64,000 bases of DNA from Vittaforma corneae ATCC 50505 (Eukaryota > Microsporidia > Nosematidae), in NCBI RefSeq assembly GCF_000231115.1, contig NW_006889841.1, positions 13,606 through 77,605 of the forward strand, read 5' to 3'. The translations under genes were made by a program, and so were the position numbers. Under the pieces are notes generated by a model. That model ran no database searches. It was not told where the DNA came from and saw only the letters and a list, made by a program, of their open reading frames with translations. Shown here piece after piece: positions 55,277 to 64,000 of the stretch (position 1 is the stretch's first letter; every line of letters starts with the position of its first letter).

Positions 55277-55728
55277 ATGAAAAATGCAATAACAAGAGCA
55301 TCAAGCTTCTGTTCAATACTAATGAACTGTACAGTTCTTTTGCTGTTTGCCATATTTATCACATCATACTTTTATTCCACTCCTCAGGTAACCGCAGATT
55401 TGAAGGTAGAATGGGTATCTCCCAACAGGAACTACAAGGCATGCCAGTTCTTCCCAAACATCGATCTCACACCCCAGTTCAATTTCAACACGAAGCAGGT
55501 GTTTTTGTACCTGGTTGCAAAGTCTCCTGAAAACAAGAAATGGTCTGGTCGAAAATCGTCAAAAACGGTGAAAGGTATAAATTTTTTGAAAAAGAAAAGT
55601 CAAACTACATTTTCTCAGTGGGCGAAAAGGGGCATATCTCCTTTGAACTGAGAGGAAATGTGTTTCCATTTGTAGGGCAGCTGAAAGATGTCCATTATGG
55701 AAATTTTGAATACCACGAGAAGAAATAA
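55277..55728 (+). CDS. SPC3: Signal peptidase complex subunit 3 (frameshifted)
   Basis: ER signal-peptidase subunit SPC22/23 (yeast Spc3), an essential luminal partner of the catalytic subunit. 'SFCSILMNCTVLLLFAIFIT' is the single N-terminal span; 'DLTPQFNFNTKQVFLYLVAK' matches the family's '.DL..LFNWNTKQ.F.Y'. The frame then breaks near the A3 at 55538-55540. In the second frame 'MVWSKIVKNGERYKF', 'NYIFSVGEKGHISFELRGN' and 'VFPFVGQL' give the conserved C-terminal half. One extra A would join them into about 150 residues, slightly short for the family. A single glycosylation-like 'N' and the Pro-Gly region of the family are retained. Confidence 0.85.
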
Positions 55729-55808
55729 AAGTCTAATTTCTGTCATCTGGTTTTTTGATATACAGCAAAACATTTGTAATGGCAAATGAACTAGATAGCT
55801 GTTTATTA

Positions 55809-57956
55809 TTATAGGATTTCAAACTTCTTCTTCAGATAAAACAGTAGCTCTAAATGGTCTTGCTGCAGCTCATCCTTGAAGTATTCTTTCAGTATATCAA
55901 TAGAATGACGTGTTACTATGGAGTACAACAAGTCATCCATGTTAAAGTGTCTCTCAAACATTTTTGATGTCTCATCCTTTCCTACTTCTATTTTAACTGC
56001 CACCTGCTTTCCTTTTTCCGCCTTTGCCACACTCTTCTTCTTCTCTTCAATCGAGGTGACTGTGCCTAATTTGACATACGAACTATCCTTAAATACACAA
56101 ATAGGCGTATTGACCTTTAAGGTTCCCTTCTCAACAAGAACTCCAAGAACAAGAGGGCTCCGTGCATTAAACACGCAGTTGGGCAAAATTCTCAAGCAAC
56201 ATGGAAATATTCCCTCACCAGAGTGCAAATTTTTATCCAAGGTTGTGACATCCTCACAATACTTATTGTACTTATCAAGCAGGTGGTAGATAATCTGCGC
56301 AGTGAAGACTTTTACGCCCTGCGACTCTGCAAAATCCAGCAGCTCATTGTCAATATCGACCTCGAAGCACAAAATCTGTCTAAAACGCTTGTCTAGCATC
56401 GATGATATCCTAATGATATCCTTTTTCTTTAATTTTCCAAGAGAAACGCTTGAAACGGGGACATTCTCAGATTTGAGAAACGATAGAAGTGCTTCGAGAG
56501 ATCCGATTGTGGATGCCGTAACATGCACGCCCTGTTCTACTGTTTCAATAGATGAAATGACACTGTTCAAATCGTCTTCTAGCAGCTTTATAATTTCAGC
56601 ATCGTTGTTTTCAATGACATACAATTTCGAGCCTGCAACCGCGCTTTCAAGGTTACTAGCAAATATCTTCACACCTATTGATGCTCTAACCTCCTTAACA
56701 ATTTCGTACTGCGATTTCACTCTCAATTCCCTAAGCGGCTGAGGAAGCAGCAGGGTTTTTATCACTGTTACTATTGGCCCCTCAAACCCGCACAGCCCTA
56801 TCCTATCTCCTTCCTTCAGAGTGCCATTGCTAAGAATTACATCTATTGTAACTCCGTATCCTTCAACATTCTTAACTTCTAAAACAGTGCATTCTGCGTC
56901 TTGTTTAACTTTCATTTTTTCCATCATGAATTTCATACTTAGATCTAATATTAGACCTATCAAATCTGGAATGCCTTCGCCGGAAATAGCAGACGTGGGA
57001 ACCAGCGATATGATCCTGCGCGGCTCAGTGTTCTCAGAAAATAATGCTGCATTAATTCCTTGGGCTGCAAATTGCCCAACTGTATTTTCCAGTAAGGATC
57101 TAAACTCCTGCTGTGTGTATTTCTCCTGCGATTCAAGCGACGACTTGAAAGATCTGTAATTTTCACTTTTCCAATTCACGATTCTATCAATTTTATTCAG
57201 AGCCACAATAAACGGGGTTCTTTTTGTTCTAAGCAGAGATATGCTCTCAAGCGTCTGTCTTTCAAGACCATGCATAATATCAACGACTAATATGGCCAGA
57301 TTGCAAATGGAGGATCCTCGTGATCTGAGATTACTGAAGGATTCATGGCCTGGTGTATCAATAATCAGTAGTCCAGGCAAATCTGGAAGCGCAAGTTTGC
57401 ATTTCTTAGCTAAAGCCTCAGAGGGAAAGAATGTTGCGCCAATTTGCTGTGTGATTCCACCTACTTCAGATCCCTGAACATTTGATTCACGTAATTTATC
57501 GAGCAGCTTGGTTTTTCCGGTATCCACATGACCTAAAATGCAGCAGATTGGACTTTTATAGTTTGAGATCTCATACTTATTAGCATTTGTTGGCTCAGTG
57601 GTTTTTTCTTTCTGTTCTGGCTGTTTAAATGTCAACCTTCGCATGTATGCGCTTATATCTGCTGTCTTTTGTTTCTCAGCCTTCTCTATAATTTCGCTCT
57701 CTTTTTTCAATGTCTTTAGTCTTTCGGCTTCCAGTCTCCTGGCTTGTGCTTGTTCCTCAGCCTTTGCCTTTGCTTCCTGGATCTGTCTTTCCTGTTCCAG
57801 TTTTGCCAGTTGCATAGCTTTGATCTGGGCCAGCGAAACACCCTTTGCTCCTGGCTTAGGGGGTGCCTTCTGAACGGTCTGTGTTATTTTTGGCTCTGGT
57901 CTTTTATCCTTTTTCAATTTATCTTTTGCTTGATTGTCCTCTTTGTCCATAGTCAT
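55809..57956 (-). CDS. FUN12: Translation initiation factor eIF5B (IF2-type GTPase)
   Basis: A 715-residue GTPase that promotes 60S subunit joining. The N-terminal 115 residues are a charged Lys/Glu/Ala-rich helical region (short compared with yeast, about 1002 in total). GTPase motifs: G1 '[12 protein letters not shown]', G2 '[12 protein letters not shown]', G3 '[13 protein letters not shown]', G4 'NKID', G5 'TSAISGEG'. Domains II to IV follow, with '[13 protein letters not shown]' in the last domain. ATG at 57956 with CCC three bases upstream on the coding strand. The stop lies in a TAATAATAAA run. Convergent with SPC3 over only 80 bases. Confidence 0.95.
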   Translation of the reverse strand: MTMDKEDNQAKDKLKKDKRPEPKITQTVQKAPPKPGAKGVSLAQIKAMQLAKLEQERQIQEAKAKAEEQAQARRLEAERLKTLKKESEIIEKAEKQKTADISAYMRRLTFKQPEQKEKTTEPTNANKYEISNYKSPICCILGHVDTGKTKLLDKLRESNVQGSEVGGITQQIGATFFPSEALAKKCKLALPDLPGLLIIDTPGHESFSNLRSRGSSICNLAILVVDIMHGLERQTLESISLLRTKRTPFIVALNKIDRIVNWKSENYRSFKSSLESQEKYTQQEFRSLLENTVGQFAAQGINAALFSENTEPRRIISLVPTSAISGEGIPDLIGLILDLSMKFMMEKMKVKQDAECTVLEVKNVEGYGVTIDVILSNGTLKEGDRIGLCGFEGPIVTVIKTLLLPQPLRELRVKSQYEIVKEVRASIGVKIFASNLESAVAGSKLYVIENNDAEIIKLLEDDLNSVISSIETVEQGVHVTASTIGSLEALLSFLKSENVPVSSVSLGKLKKKDIIRISSMLDKRFRQILCFEVDIDNELLDFAESQGVKVFTAQIIYHLLDKYNKYCEDVTTLDKNLHSGEGIFPCCLRILPNCVFNARSPLVLGVLVEKGTLKVNTPICVFKDSSYVKLGTVTSIEEKKKSVAKAEKGKQVAVKIEVGKDETSKMFERHFNMDDLLYSIVTRHSIDILKEYFKDELQQDHLELLFYLKKKFEIL

Positions 57957-58166
57957 TTGGGATATAAAAAGTCCTGCAAAAACTCAAAACCTAATACCTC
58001 AACGAAAGCAATATTAGCAACGATCATCAGCATTTAAAGACTTAATCCTCTGTGCTAGAGTTGCTGGATCGTACGCTATTCAAGAATATAATAATTTTAA
58101 ATGAAGAGCCTGCCAATGGACAAGAACAAAATTGATATACGATGGAAGAACATTTATTTACTATTA

Positions 58167-58700
58167 TCAGCCCTTGATTGCCATGTTTAGCAGGCTAGTA
58201 AGGCCGGCTGTCCCACCTGGAACAAAGGTAGCCAGAAACATAACAAATGTAAATATCTGGACTATTCCAAAGCAGAAGACATACAAGGATCTTTTCAATA
58301 TAAATGCTGAATACATCGTGACAGCTGTCACAGCAATAAAAGCAATCGTAAATCCTTTTTTCTCCTTGCTGAACAGTCTACTGAAATATGTTTTGAATCC
58401 AGAAAGGAAGCCAAACATATTGAAGAAGAGAATGTTTGAGAGTACATAGGGAGCCACAAAGCCAGTAGGATTGATGGCAATAAACATAACTCGGTAGAGT
58501 GACGTGAAGAACAGAAGAAGACCAACCACAGCGCAGATAACAAACGCCATAATTCTCTGAATGAACGACAGTCCGAAGTATTCATAGTCGAACTTCTGTG
58601 TTTTAAAGAAGTTACTGCGGCTCTGGGCCATTCTGTAGAGTGATCCAGTGTTCCTTTGCGATAGCACTTCTTGTAATGGGTCGCTGCTTTTTCCTAACAT
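58167..58700 (-). CDS. SFT2: Sft2-like Golgi transport membrane protein
   Basis: A 177-residue protein of the Got1/Sft2 group, which assists retrograde transport into the Golgi. It has four spans in the C-terminal 120 residues: 'LSFIQRIMAFVICAVVGLLL', 'YVLSNILFFNMFGFLSGF', 'GFTIAFIAVTAVTMYSAFIL' and 'VFCFGIVQIFTFVMFLATF', followed by 'VPGGTAGLTSLL', all conserved in Sft2 ('YIPGG..G'). The N-terminus is hydrophilic. The ATG at 58700 follows GGGG on the coding strand. It is 209 bases from eIF5B on the same strand. Confidence 0.88.
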   Translation of the reverse strand: MLGKSSDPLQEVLSQRNTGSLYRMAQSRSNFFKTQKFDYEYFGLSFIQRIMAFVICAVVGLLLFFTSLYRVMFIAINPTGFVAPYVLSNILFFNMFGFLSGFKTYFSRLFSKEKKGFTIAFIAVTAVTMYSAFILKRSLYVFCFGIVQIFTFVMFLATFVPGGTAGLTSLLNMAIKG

Positions 58701-59039
58701 GATGCCCCTTTTTTTGAAATTTATTTTTAACTGAGTTTCAAATAAGAAAAAATATTGAAAAAGAAGTCAGAAAAAAGCATAAAATACTAAATTTGGAGCA
58801 CAAATGCATAAAAATGTTTAGCAAGACATAATTACAAGACGCAAGTTCAAGATAATGGTGTACATGTGGAAGCTTTGAAACAGAGACATGAAACACAAAA
58901 TGCCAGTGCCAAGACCAATCTTTCTACATTAAAAACTACAGAGACTGTTTACAGTCGAATGAATCGCGCAAGGCCAGACAGGAACACTCAGATTCGAAAA
59001 TTTGCAATCGATAAAACAATGTCGAAAATTGCATTTATT
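58701..59039 (-). other. 339-base spacer
   Basis: Between listerin's 3' end and Sft2. A plus-strand frame at 58866-59054 is not supported. Nothing else recognised. Confidence 0.5.
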
Positions 59040-62000
59040 TTAACTGTGACCTGACGCTCTGTCCCACAATGGCAGCTCGCTCCTGCAAAATGGGCAGTGT
59101 GCCTTTTTGCTCTCAGATGCCCATTTGTAGATGCATTTATCGTGAAAGCTGTTCTTGCATACTTCGCATTTGAATTCCGGAAAGGTTCGGTATTTCGGCT
59201 CCATAATAAAATAGCAGATTAGACACTCTGAATATCCCATCAGATGGTTATCTATGTCTATTTTCCAAAGCAGAAGCACCTCGACAAACTTACTGGTTCT
59301 GCCCAGGATTTCATTAAGCTTGTGGTAGAATTTGAGGTTCTTCATACTTCCTTCAAATTCAAGCTTGGCTTTTTTAAATGGAAAGTTAAGGGGTATGGTA
59401 ATGTTTGCCTCGTGAACAAGCGAGTCAGCCCTGTACACAAACCTAAGCTTGTGGCCATCTCCGGTTGATGAATATGTTATCTTTCCACCATCAATCTTTC
59501 TGTCAATGGATAACCTAATCAGCTCTTCAAAGCTCAGAGTCTTTTTAATATTTAGTTTACAGAACAGGTTCGGCAGTGCAAATGCAAGCATACTTAACTC
59601 AGAGTCGCAACATAGTGAGACGTACTGTTTAATCGGCATGATTGAGTTCTGTCGTAGAAAATTCGAATCATTGTCATCTTCGATGTAGCGAGTGAGAATT
59701 CTCTCAATGAAAAATGAAATGTAGATATTATTGGTGGTAAAGAGGGTTCTGGAAAGAACCGCCCAGAAAGAATACTTCAGGTGGGAGAGTGGCTGCAGAA
59801 TTAGCTCAAGCACCGCATGTTCGTCAGCATTTTCCAATCTTGAAATGCTGTACAGGTTACTGAGCATCTCAGAATATTTCTCGGCAACAATTGTGAGGTA
59901 CGGGTCATAAATAGAGAATCTTTCGCTTCTAAACTCAGATAAGCGAAGTATTTCGTCATCCTCTAAGAGATAGGTGAAGCTGGCAATATCGGATTTGCCG
60001 GACTCTTCAAAGAAAATATCTACCAAAGATGAGACATTGGCTGGCTTGTGACTTGAAGATGATGTTTCTGAACTAAAATTTAGGGATTTGAGACGGTCTG
60101 TTTCTGAGCCTTCCAGATCAAAACAAACCTTAAGATTGCTGGAGTCTACCAGCGAACATCCAGAAATGTTGCTACAAATAGAATGAATTGCATTTTCAAG
60201 TGCTTTGCCACTCAAAAACGATGGACTTAGGCCCATTAAATAGCGTCTCGGCACTATTGCATTTCTCAATATCACATCTTGTGCTTTTTTGGTATTGATT
60301 TTCAGAGTCTCCAATTTGACTCTGCCCTCAAAGTTTTCAATGAAAAGCCTGTCGAGTATAAAGTTTTTGTCGTTTAAATTAAACATCTCCCGGTATCTTC
60401 TCTGCTCTTCCACTGCTTCCAGATGCTTCTTTAATTTATCGGAAAACTTAAAAGGATAAAATAGTATAATCTCAATGATGTGAAGTATAAATTCAAGCTT
60501 TAAATCGAGCCTCACACTTGAAAGCACAAGAAATAATATTTTCAATCCAGCATCGCGTTCTGGCTGTCCAAGATTGTAGTAAAACTCAGGCTCAGTGTCA
60601 AAGTTGCATCCATTATACATAACCGTGTTTTTAAACGGTAAACAGTTGATGTACAAAAGACAGTTGGCAATAAAGTTGGCAATGTTGTTGCTTTTCTGGA
60701 GCAAGTATCTTAAAAAATCAGCCTGGAAAAAATGCTCAAAAACCACAGAATAGTCCACATCAAACTGTTCAATTTCATCTCTCAAGTAATAAAGATATGC
60801 TATTTTTAGCTTGGGATAAGTATTTAAAAAGCATAGCTTCAGTGCTTCATTTTTGGGCAAGCTTGAAAGATATTTGACTAGAACATCAATGTCTGTAATG
60901 TATCTGGCAATCTGCTCAGGTTTTGTTGCTGGGAAGCATGAAAGAAACCCATCCAGCTCTTCTGTCTTAACAAGCCTGCTGAGTGTTTCTGGATATTTTT
61001 TGAAAAAATAGAAGGCTGAAGATGTAAACGAGTTTGTGTGGAAAAATTCCTGAGGGAACACATGCACGGAGTGCTCCATCGCATCATCAATGTCCCGTAC
61101 TTGAAACTCACTTGGATTTAGAGACTTGCCTGTGATGCAAGCAACAATAATCTTGTACCTGCCGTTGAAAACACTATATATACTATCGAGTATTGATGCG
61201 TTCTCTTCAGAATGCTGACTGTAATACAAAGACAAATCACTATGGTATGGACAGGCCCTCTGCACATAATGCCTTTTTATGGATTGCTCGGCTGCTGGGG
61301 CAAACTTGTCAATATTGTCTAAGACTGAAGATGCAGAAACCTTGTACTTTATCATCAGCTCAAAAATACACATGGAATCGTCTATATTCCTGAGTATAAA
61401 CGCCTCTCTGTTTAATATATAAGGCATTAACACATCCAGCTGGTTGAGAGACCGTACAGCCAAGTTTTCAAGAACAATGTCTTCTCCAGTATCGGCAACC
61501 TGCTCATTATTTACACTTCTGAAAAATACATCTTTAATAAGGTCAGGAGTGAGGTATGCGGATTCCTGGTATATTTTTGTATCCAAGTAGTTATAAATAT
61601 CAAGCAGTATCCTGTACTTTTTGGACATCAGCAATTGGTTTGACAGGCCATGTATCCTTTCGAAGACTTCCTTTGATAGCCTACCAAGTTTGTCGCTCTC
61701 TTTAATATTGTCTTTGATGAAACATAGTGGGCTCCGCGCCTTTAGAATAGTTAATATTTCGTATATTATGTCCAGCTCCAAATAGGTCTGGAGAGGCATT
61801 TTTGAAATATCGAAATAATGCGGCTCCTTGCTTCTTTCAACCAGAAACTTAAAGCATTGCAGATCTTTCAAGCAGTCCTCAAATTTTAAAAACTTCTCAA
61901 ACTCATTTGCTACAAGCGAAATGTCGAAATAATCGCTAATAAGCTTTTTGGAGCATGAGTCCTGCGAATCAATATTTGAGTATAGCCACTGAACTTGAAT

Positions 62001-62258
62001 GGACCTTAGACAGTCTGCTCCCAGTTTTTTGGCCAGAAAATAAACAATCTTGTTTACCGTGTCCTTTCCCACACTATCCAAGTGTGGTAGAATTGTCTTC
62101 AGAATGATTTTGTAGTCAGAACGGTAGTTGCTATTTGGAAGATATTGCAGAAGCTCCTTCAATAGCTCACTCAAGGTGAGCGCTGAAGACTTGTTGATTC
62201 TTGTGATTATTCCAGCCAAGTATCCATCGTACTGCACTTCTGAATTAAAAGGATTCAT
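59040..62258 (-). CDS. LTN1: Listerin (Ltn1), ribosome quality-control E3 ligase
   Basis: A 1072-residue E3 ubiquitin ligase that marks nascent chains on stalled 60S subunits for degradation. Most of the length is helical HEAT/ARM repeat. The C-terminus has the RWD-like lead-in 'NITIPLNFPFKKAKLEFEG' and 'LLLWKIDIDNHLMGYSECL', then a RING-CH finger: 'CLICYFIMEP', 'CEVCKNSFHDKCIYKWASES', 'AHCPFCRSELP'. This order and spacing are diagnostic of listerin. Yeast Ltn1 is 1562 residues, so the repeat region is compact. The start at 62258 (MNPFNSEVQ) follows CCC by seven bases; the upstream Met at 62351 adds an unconserved segment. AATAAA lies three bases after the stop. Confidence 0.9.
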   Translation of the reverse strand: MNPFNSEVQYDGYLAGIITRINKSSALTLSELLKELLQYLPNSNYRSDYKIILKTILPHLDSVGKDTVNKIVYFLAKKLGADCLRSIQVQWLYSNIDSQDSCSKKLISDYFDISLVANEFEKFLKFEDCLKDLQCFKFLVERSKEPHYFDISKMPLQTYLELDIIYEILTILKARSPLCFIKDNIKESDKLGRLSKEVFERIHGLSNQLLMSKKYRILLDIYNYLDTKIYQESAYLTPDLIKDVFFRSVNNEQVADTGEDIVLENLAVRSLNQLDVLMPYILNREAFILRNIDDSMCIFELMIKYKVSASSVLDNIDKFAPAAEQSIKRHYVQRACPYHSDLSLYYSQHSEENASILDSIYSVFNGRYKIIVACITGKSLNPSEFQVRDIDDAMEHSVHVFPQEFFHTNSFTSSAFYFFKKYPETLSRLVKTEELDGFLSCFPATKPEQIARYITDIDVLVKYLSSLPKNEALKLCFLNTYPKLKIAYLYYLRDEIEQFDVDYSVVFEHFFQADFLRYLLQKSNNIANFIANCLLYINCLPFKNTVMYNGCNFDTEPEFYYNLGQPERDAGLKILFLVLSSVRLDLKLEFILHIIEIILFYPFKFSDKLKKHLEAVEEQRRYREMFNLNDKNFILDRLFIENFEGRVKLETLKINTKKAQDVILRNAIVPRRYLMGLSPSFLSGKALENAIHSICSNISGCSLVDSSNLKVCFDLEGSETDRLKSLNFSSETSSSSHKPANVSSLVDIFFEESGKSDIASFTYLLEDDEILRLSEFRSERFSIYDPYLTIVAEKYSEMLSNLYSISRLENADEHAVLELILQPLSHLKYSFWAVLSRTLFTTNNIYISFFIERILTRYIEDDNDSNFLRQNSIMPIKQYVSLCCDSELSMLAFALPNLFCKLNIKKTLSFEELIRLSIDRKIDGGKITYSSTGDGHKLRFVYRADSLVHEANITIPLNFPFKKAKLEFEGSMKNLKFYHKLNEILGRTSKFVEVLLLWKIDIDNHLMGYSECLICYFIMEPKYRTFPEFKCEVCKNSFHDKCIYKWASESKKAHCPFCRSELPLWDRASGHS

Positions 62259-62416
62259 GCAGGATGGGCAAATACAAAAAACAAAACGCCCACATGGTGC
62301 ATTCTGAACACTGGCCAGTTGCATGTATTGGACATAACCGCAACTGTTCAATACCGAGCCATGTGTACGTAGATTTCGACATTAAAGTAAAAACTACAAC
62401 TAGGTTTTATATGATT

Positions 62417-62422
62417 TTTATT
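62417..62422 (-). terminator. AATAAA poly(A) signal overlapping the stop codon (septin)
   Basis: On the minus strand the septin stop TAA lies in AATAAA. Confidence 0.55.
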
Positions 62423-63221
62423 CCTGTAAAATGTTTTCCAAAGCATCTGATCGATACTTCTCATATAAGTCCGTATCAGTGACTTCAATAAATGCCTCTG
62501 TGTGCGAACTCAACAACACATTTCTCAGATTGGGATAGTCACTGTGTGATGGATTGTCAATCTCAACAGTGCGATGCGGATGGTCCCGTATTCTTAGATC
62601 TTCGCCTACATTTTCAGGAAACACGCAAGCAAACGGAATGACAGAATTCAGACCTTGCTCAATGATGGGGCTAGGCAGCAGGCTTCCATTTTCAAAATCA
62701 AACACCCTGATTTTATAGTACTGAAGCTGATCATTTATCAGGCTTTTAACTTCAACCAGCTCAGAGTCCGTCATTCCCTCGGCCTTGCTAATAACAGGAA
62801 CAATGTTGACAAGTCCAGACACCTTCCTGAGAAATGCGATGTCTCTTTCCTTTAATCCGTGTCCTGTTCCAGGTATTAAATATACCAGACAATGCACTCT
62901 TGTGTCTTCAAACTTTGCGTTCCTCCTGATTTTTGTCTCTTCCTCAATAAACGAATCAAACTGGTCTTTAATATAATCAACAATCGAGTCCTGTAATGCC
63001 TCGTCATTCATTGAATCCCCAAATCCTGGGGTATCAATAAAGGTTATCTTCTGTATCTCTCCATCGCAATCCAGATTTAATATATAAATATCAATGTCTT
63101 TTGATTCGGACTGCTTTACAATGTCCTTGTTTACTAAGCTGTTGAAGAATGCAGACTTTCCCGAGCCTTTTGCGCCACAGATCATTAACGAGAACTTTGT
63201 GTTATGTCTTCTTGTGATCAT
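62418..63221 (-). CDS. Septin (compact)
   Basis: A 267-residue GTP-binding septin, of the filament-forming cytoskeletal family. G1 is 'ICGAKGSGKSAFFNSL', G3 is 'FIDTPGFGDSMND', and the G4 position reads 'VISKAEGMT' (family 'IAKAD.LT'). 'GHGLKERDIAFLRKVS' and the late 'FACVFPENVGED' are family segments. The septin-unique element is at the end: 'LRNVLLSSHTEAFIEVTD' then 'YEKYRSDAL'. The C-terminal coiled coil of many septins is missing, and the N-terminus is very short. The Met at 63221 follows GGG by two bases; a longer frame would add a hydrophobic leader. Confidence 0.93.
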   Translation of the reverse strand: MITRRHNTKFSLMICGAKGSGKSAFFNSLVNKDIVKQSESKDIDIYILNLDCDGEIQKITFIDTPGFGDSMNDEALQDSIVDYIKDQFDSFIEEETKIRRNAKFEDTRVHCLVYLIPGTGHGLKERDIAFLRKVSGLVNIVPVISKAEGMTDSELVEVKSLINDQLQYYKIRVFDFENGSLLPSPIIEQGLNSVIPFACVFPENVGEDLRIRDHPHRTVEIDNPSHSDYPNLRNVLLSSHTEAFIEVTDTDLYEKYRSDALENILQE

Positions 63222-63419
63222 TGCCCTTGTTTTCCAACTTGTATAAATAAACAAACTAAAAACAAACACAAAGAAGCCCTGCACGTTTCTAGTTCTATTT
63301 TAAATCTGGCAAAAAGCTAACGACATTTAATTAAAAGAACCATAAATATGCCTCGCATAGAGCTAGAGTCTTCTAAGAAAACCTGGTCTGTCGGACATGT
63401 CTATAGTCGATGCAATTAA

Positions 63420-63776
63420 CTAGGCTATTGCTTGTTTTTTGCTTTTAGTTTTATGCGACCTGTTTTTACCGTTGGATGTCTTCTTTGATATTCTTTTATC
63501 AATGCTCTTCCTGATTTTTGATGGTACCACATCTCTCAACAAATAACTGCCCCTGCTTTCTCTTCTCGCATCCGTCTTTGAATCCTTAGCAGTTTTGGTC
63601 TGTTTAGTGCTTGGTGTAGTGCTTTGAATAGTCGACTCATCTGATTCAGATAACGGTGGAAGTGTTGTGTTCAAGTATTTTACTATTTGCTTTAGGCATG
63701 ATTTGTACATTTGCTCTTCTAACCCGGACAATGGTTGAATCTCTTTTTGTTCACTTTTGGCCATTCCAAAATCCAT
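63420..63776 (-). CDS. Small basic protein of unknown function
   Basis: A 118-residue protein. The first 40 residues contain a possible helix ('LEEQMYKSCLKQIVKYLN'); the remainder is Ser/Thr- and Lys/Arg-rich, ending in a strongly basic tail (KIRKSIDKRISKK, KNRSHKTKSKKQ). This could be a nucleic-acid-binding or nuclear protein with a bipartite-like localisation signal. The start at 63776 (MDFGMAKSE) is supported by CCCC two bases upstream on the coding strand, whereas the longer frame from 63863 lacks the signal. No family recognised. Confidence 0.6.
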   Translation of the reverse strand: MDFGMAKSEQKEIQPLSGLEEQMYKSCLKQIVKYLNTTLPPLSESDESTIQSTTPSTKQTKTAKDSKTDARRESRGSYLLRDVVPSKIRKSIDKRISKKTSNGKNRSHKTKSKKQAIA

Positions 63777-64000
63777 GAGGGGCAAAAATCTGCAGCAAAC
63801 TCCCAATCTCCAAGAAGACAGCATAGACTCGATGCTATTCACGTTTGTAGGCTGAGATGCCAATCAGAATATAAACTAGATAGGAATATGCAAGGATATA
63901 ATTTAATATATAAATCAGCCAGCGTCCATATTCCAAATCTTAAGCTGGTGTTCTGTTGCACAAATAAACTGGGGATGAACAGGATTGGTTCTCACTGTAC

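Overview
The window is nuclear DNA from a compact, A+T-rich eukaryote, most likely a microsporidian or a close relative near the base of the fungi. Evidence: about 40 protein genes in 64 kb, no spliceosomal intron that I can see, short divergent versions of fungal/eukaryotic housekeeping proteins, and a CCC (sometimes GGG) triplet just upstream of most start codons, a start-proximal signal described in microsporidia. Many stop codons lie inside or next to an AATAAA poly(A) signal. I cannot name the genus. The gene set (alpha-actinin-like protein, RAD52, BRE1, listerin, bromodomain TAF2, telomerase) and spacers up to 1.3 kb suggest a lineage less reduced than Encephalitozoon. No rRNA, tRNA, transposon or CRISPR array was recognised by eye.

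Layout. 0.7-4.7 kb: proteasome alpha-7 subunit and two unrecognised genes. 5-10.3 kb: telomerase reverse transcriptase (interrupted by a one-base frameshift), a Vma21-like membrane protein and an alpha-actinin-like actin bundler. 10.5-17.4 kb: a coiled-coil unknown, RNA polymerase III subunit RPC3, a possible DONSON-like replication protein and a HEAT-repeat protein resembling Pds5. 17.6-20.8 kb: a divergent pair of leucine-rich-repeat proteins with Cys-containing tails. 21-27.2 kb: tRNA m7G methyltransferase, GDP-mannose pyrophosphorylase (frameshifted), an SCY1-like pseudokinase, a Rab6/Ypt6 GTPase and an unknown. 27.4-36.6 kb: a long acidic low-complexity protein, Sec61 alpha, a Tudor-like protein, a secreted/membrane histidine acid phosphatase with a Cys-rich tail, and serine hydroxymethyltransferase. 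36.6-47.6 kb: SNM1-family nuclease, a DusA-type (bacterial-like) dihydrouridine synthase, BRE1, TAF2 with a bromodomain, and an unknown. 48-55.8 kb: a multi-spanning membrane protein, deoxyhypusine synthase, Trm7, Yos1, a dsRNA-binding-domain protein, an unusual Sec61 beta, RAD52 and SPC3 (frameshifted). 55.8-64 kb: eIF5B, Sft2, listerin, a septin and a small basic unknown.

The genes fall into a few working groups. Secretory pathway: Sec61 alpha and beta, SPC3, Yos1, Ypt6, Sft2 and GDP-mannose supply. Translation and quality control: eIF5B, deoxyhypusine synthase, Trm7, Trm8, Dus, the SCY1-like factor and listerin. Chromosome maintenance and transcription: TERT, Pds5-like, RAD52, SNM1, BRE1, TAF2 and RPC3. 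Neighbours are not arranged in functional operons, as expected for a eukaryote.

The points most worth following are the DusA-type enzyme (candidate lateral transfer), the TAF2-bromodomain fusion, Sec61 beta with an extra membrane span, the divergent LRR pair, the Cys-rich acid phosphatase, and three genes each broken by one base in or beside an A-run. All assignments come from reading motifs by eye; no database search was run.
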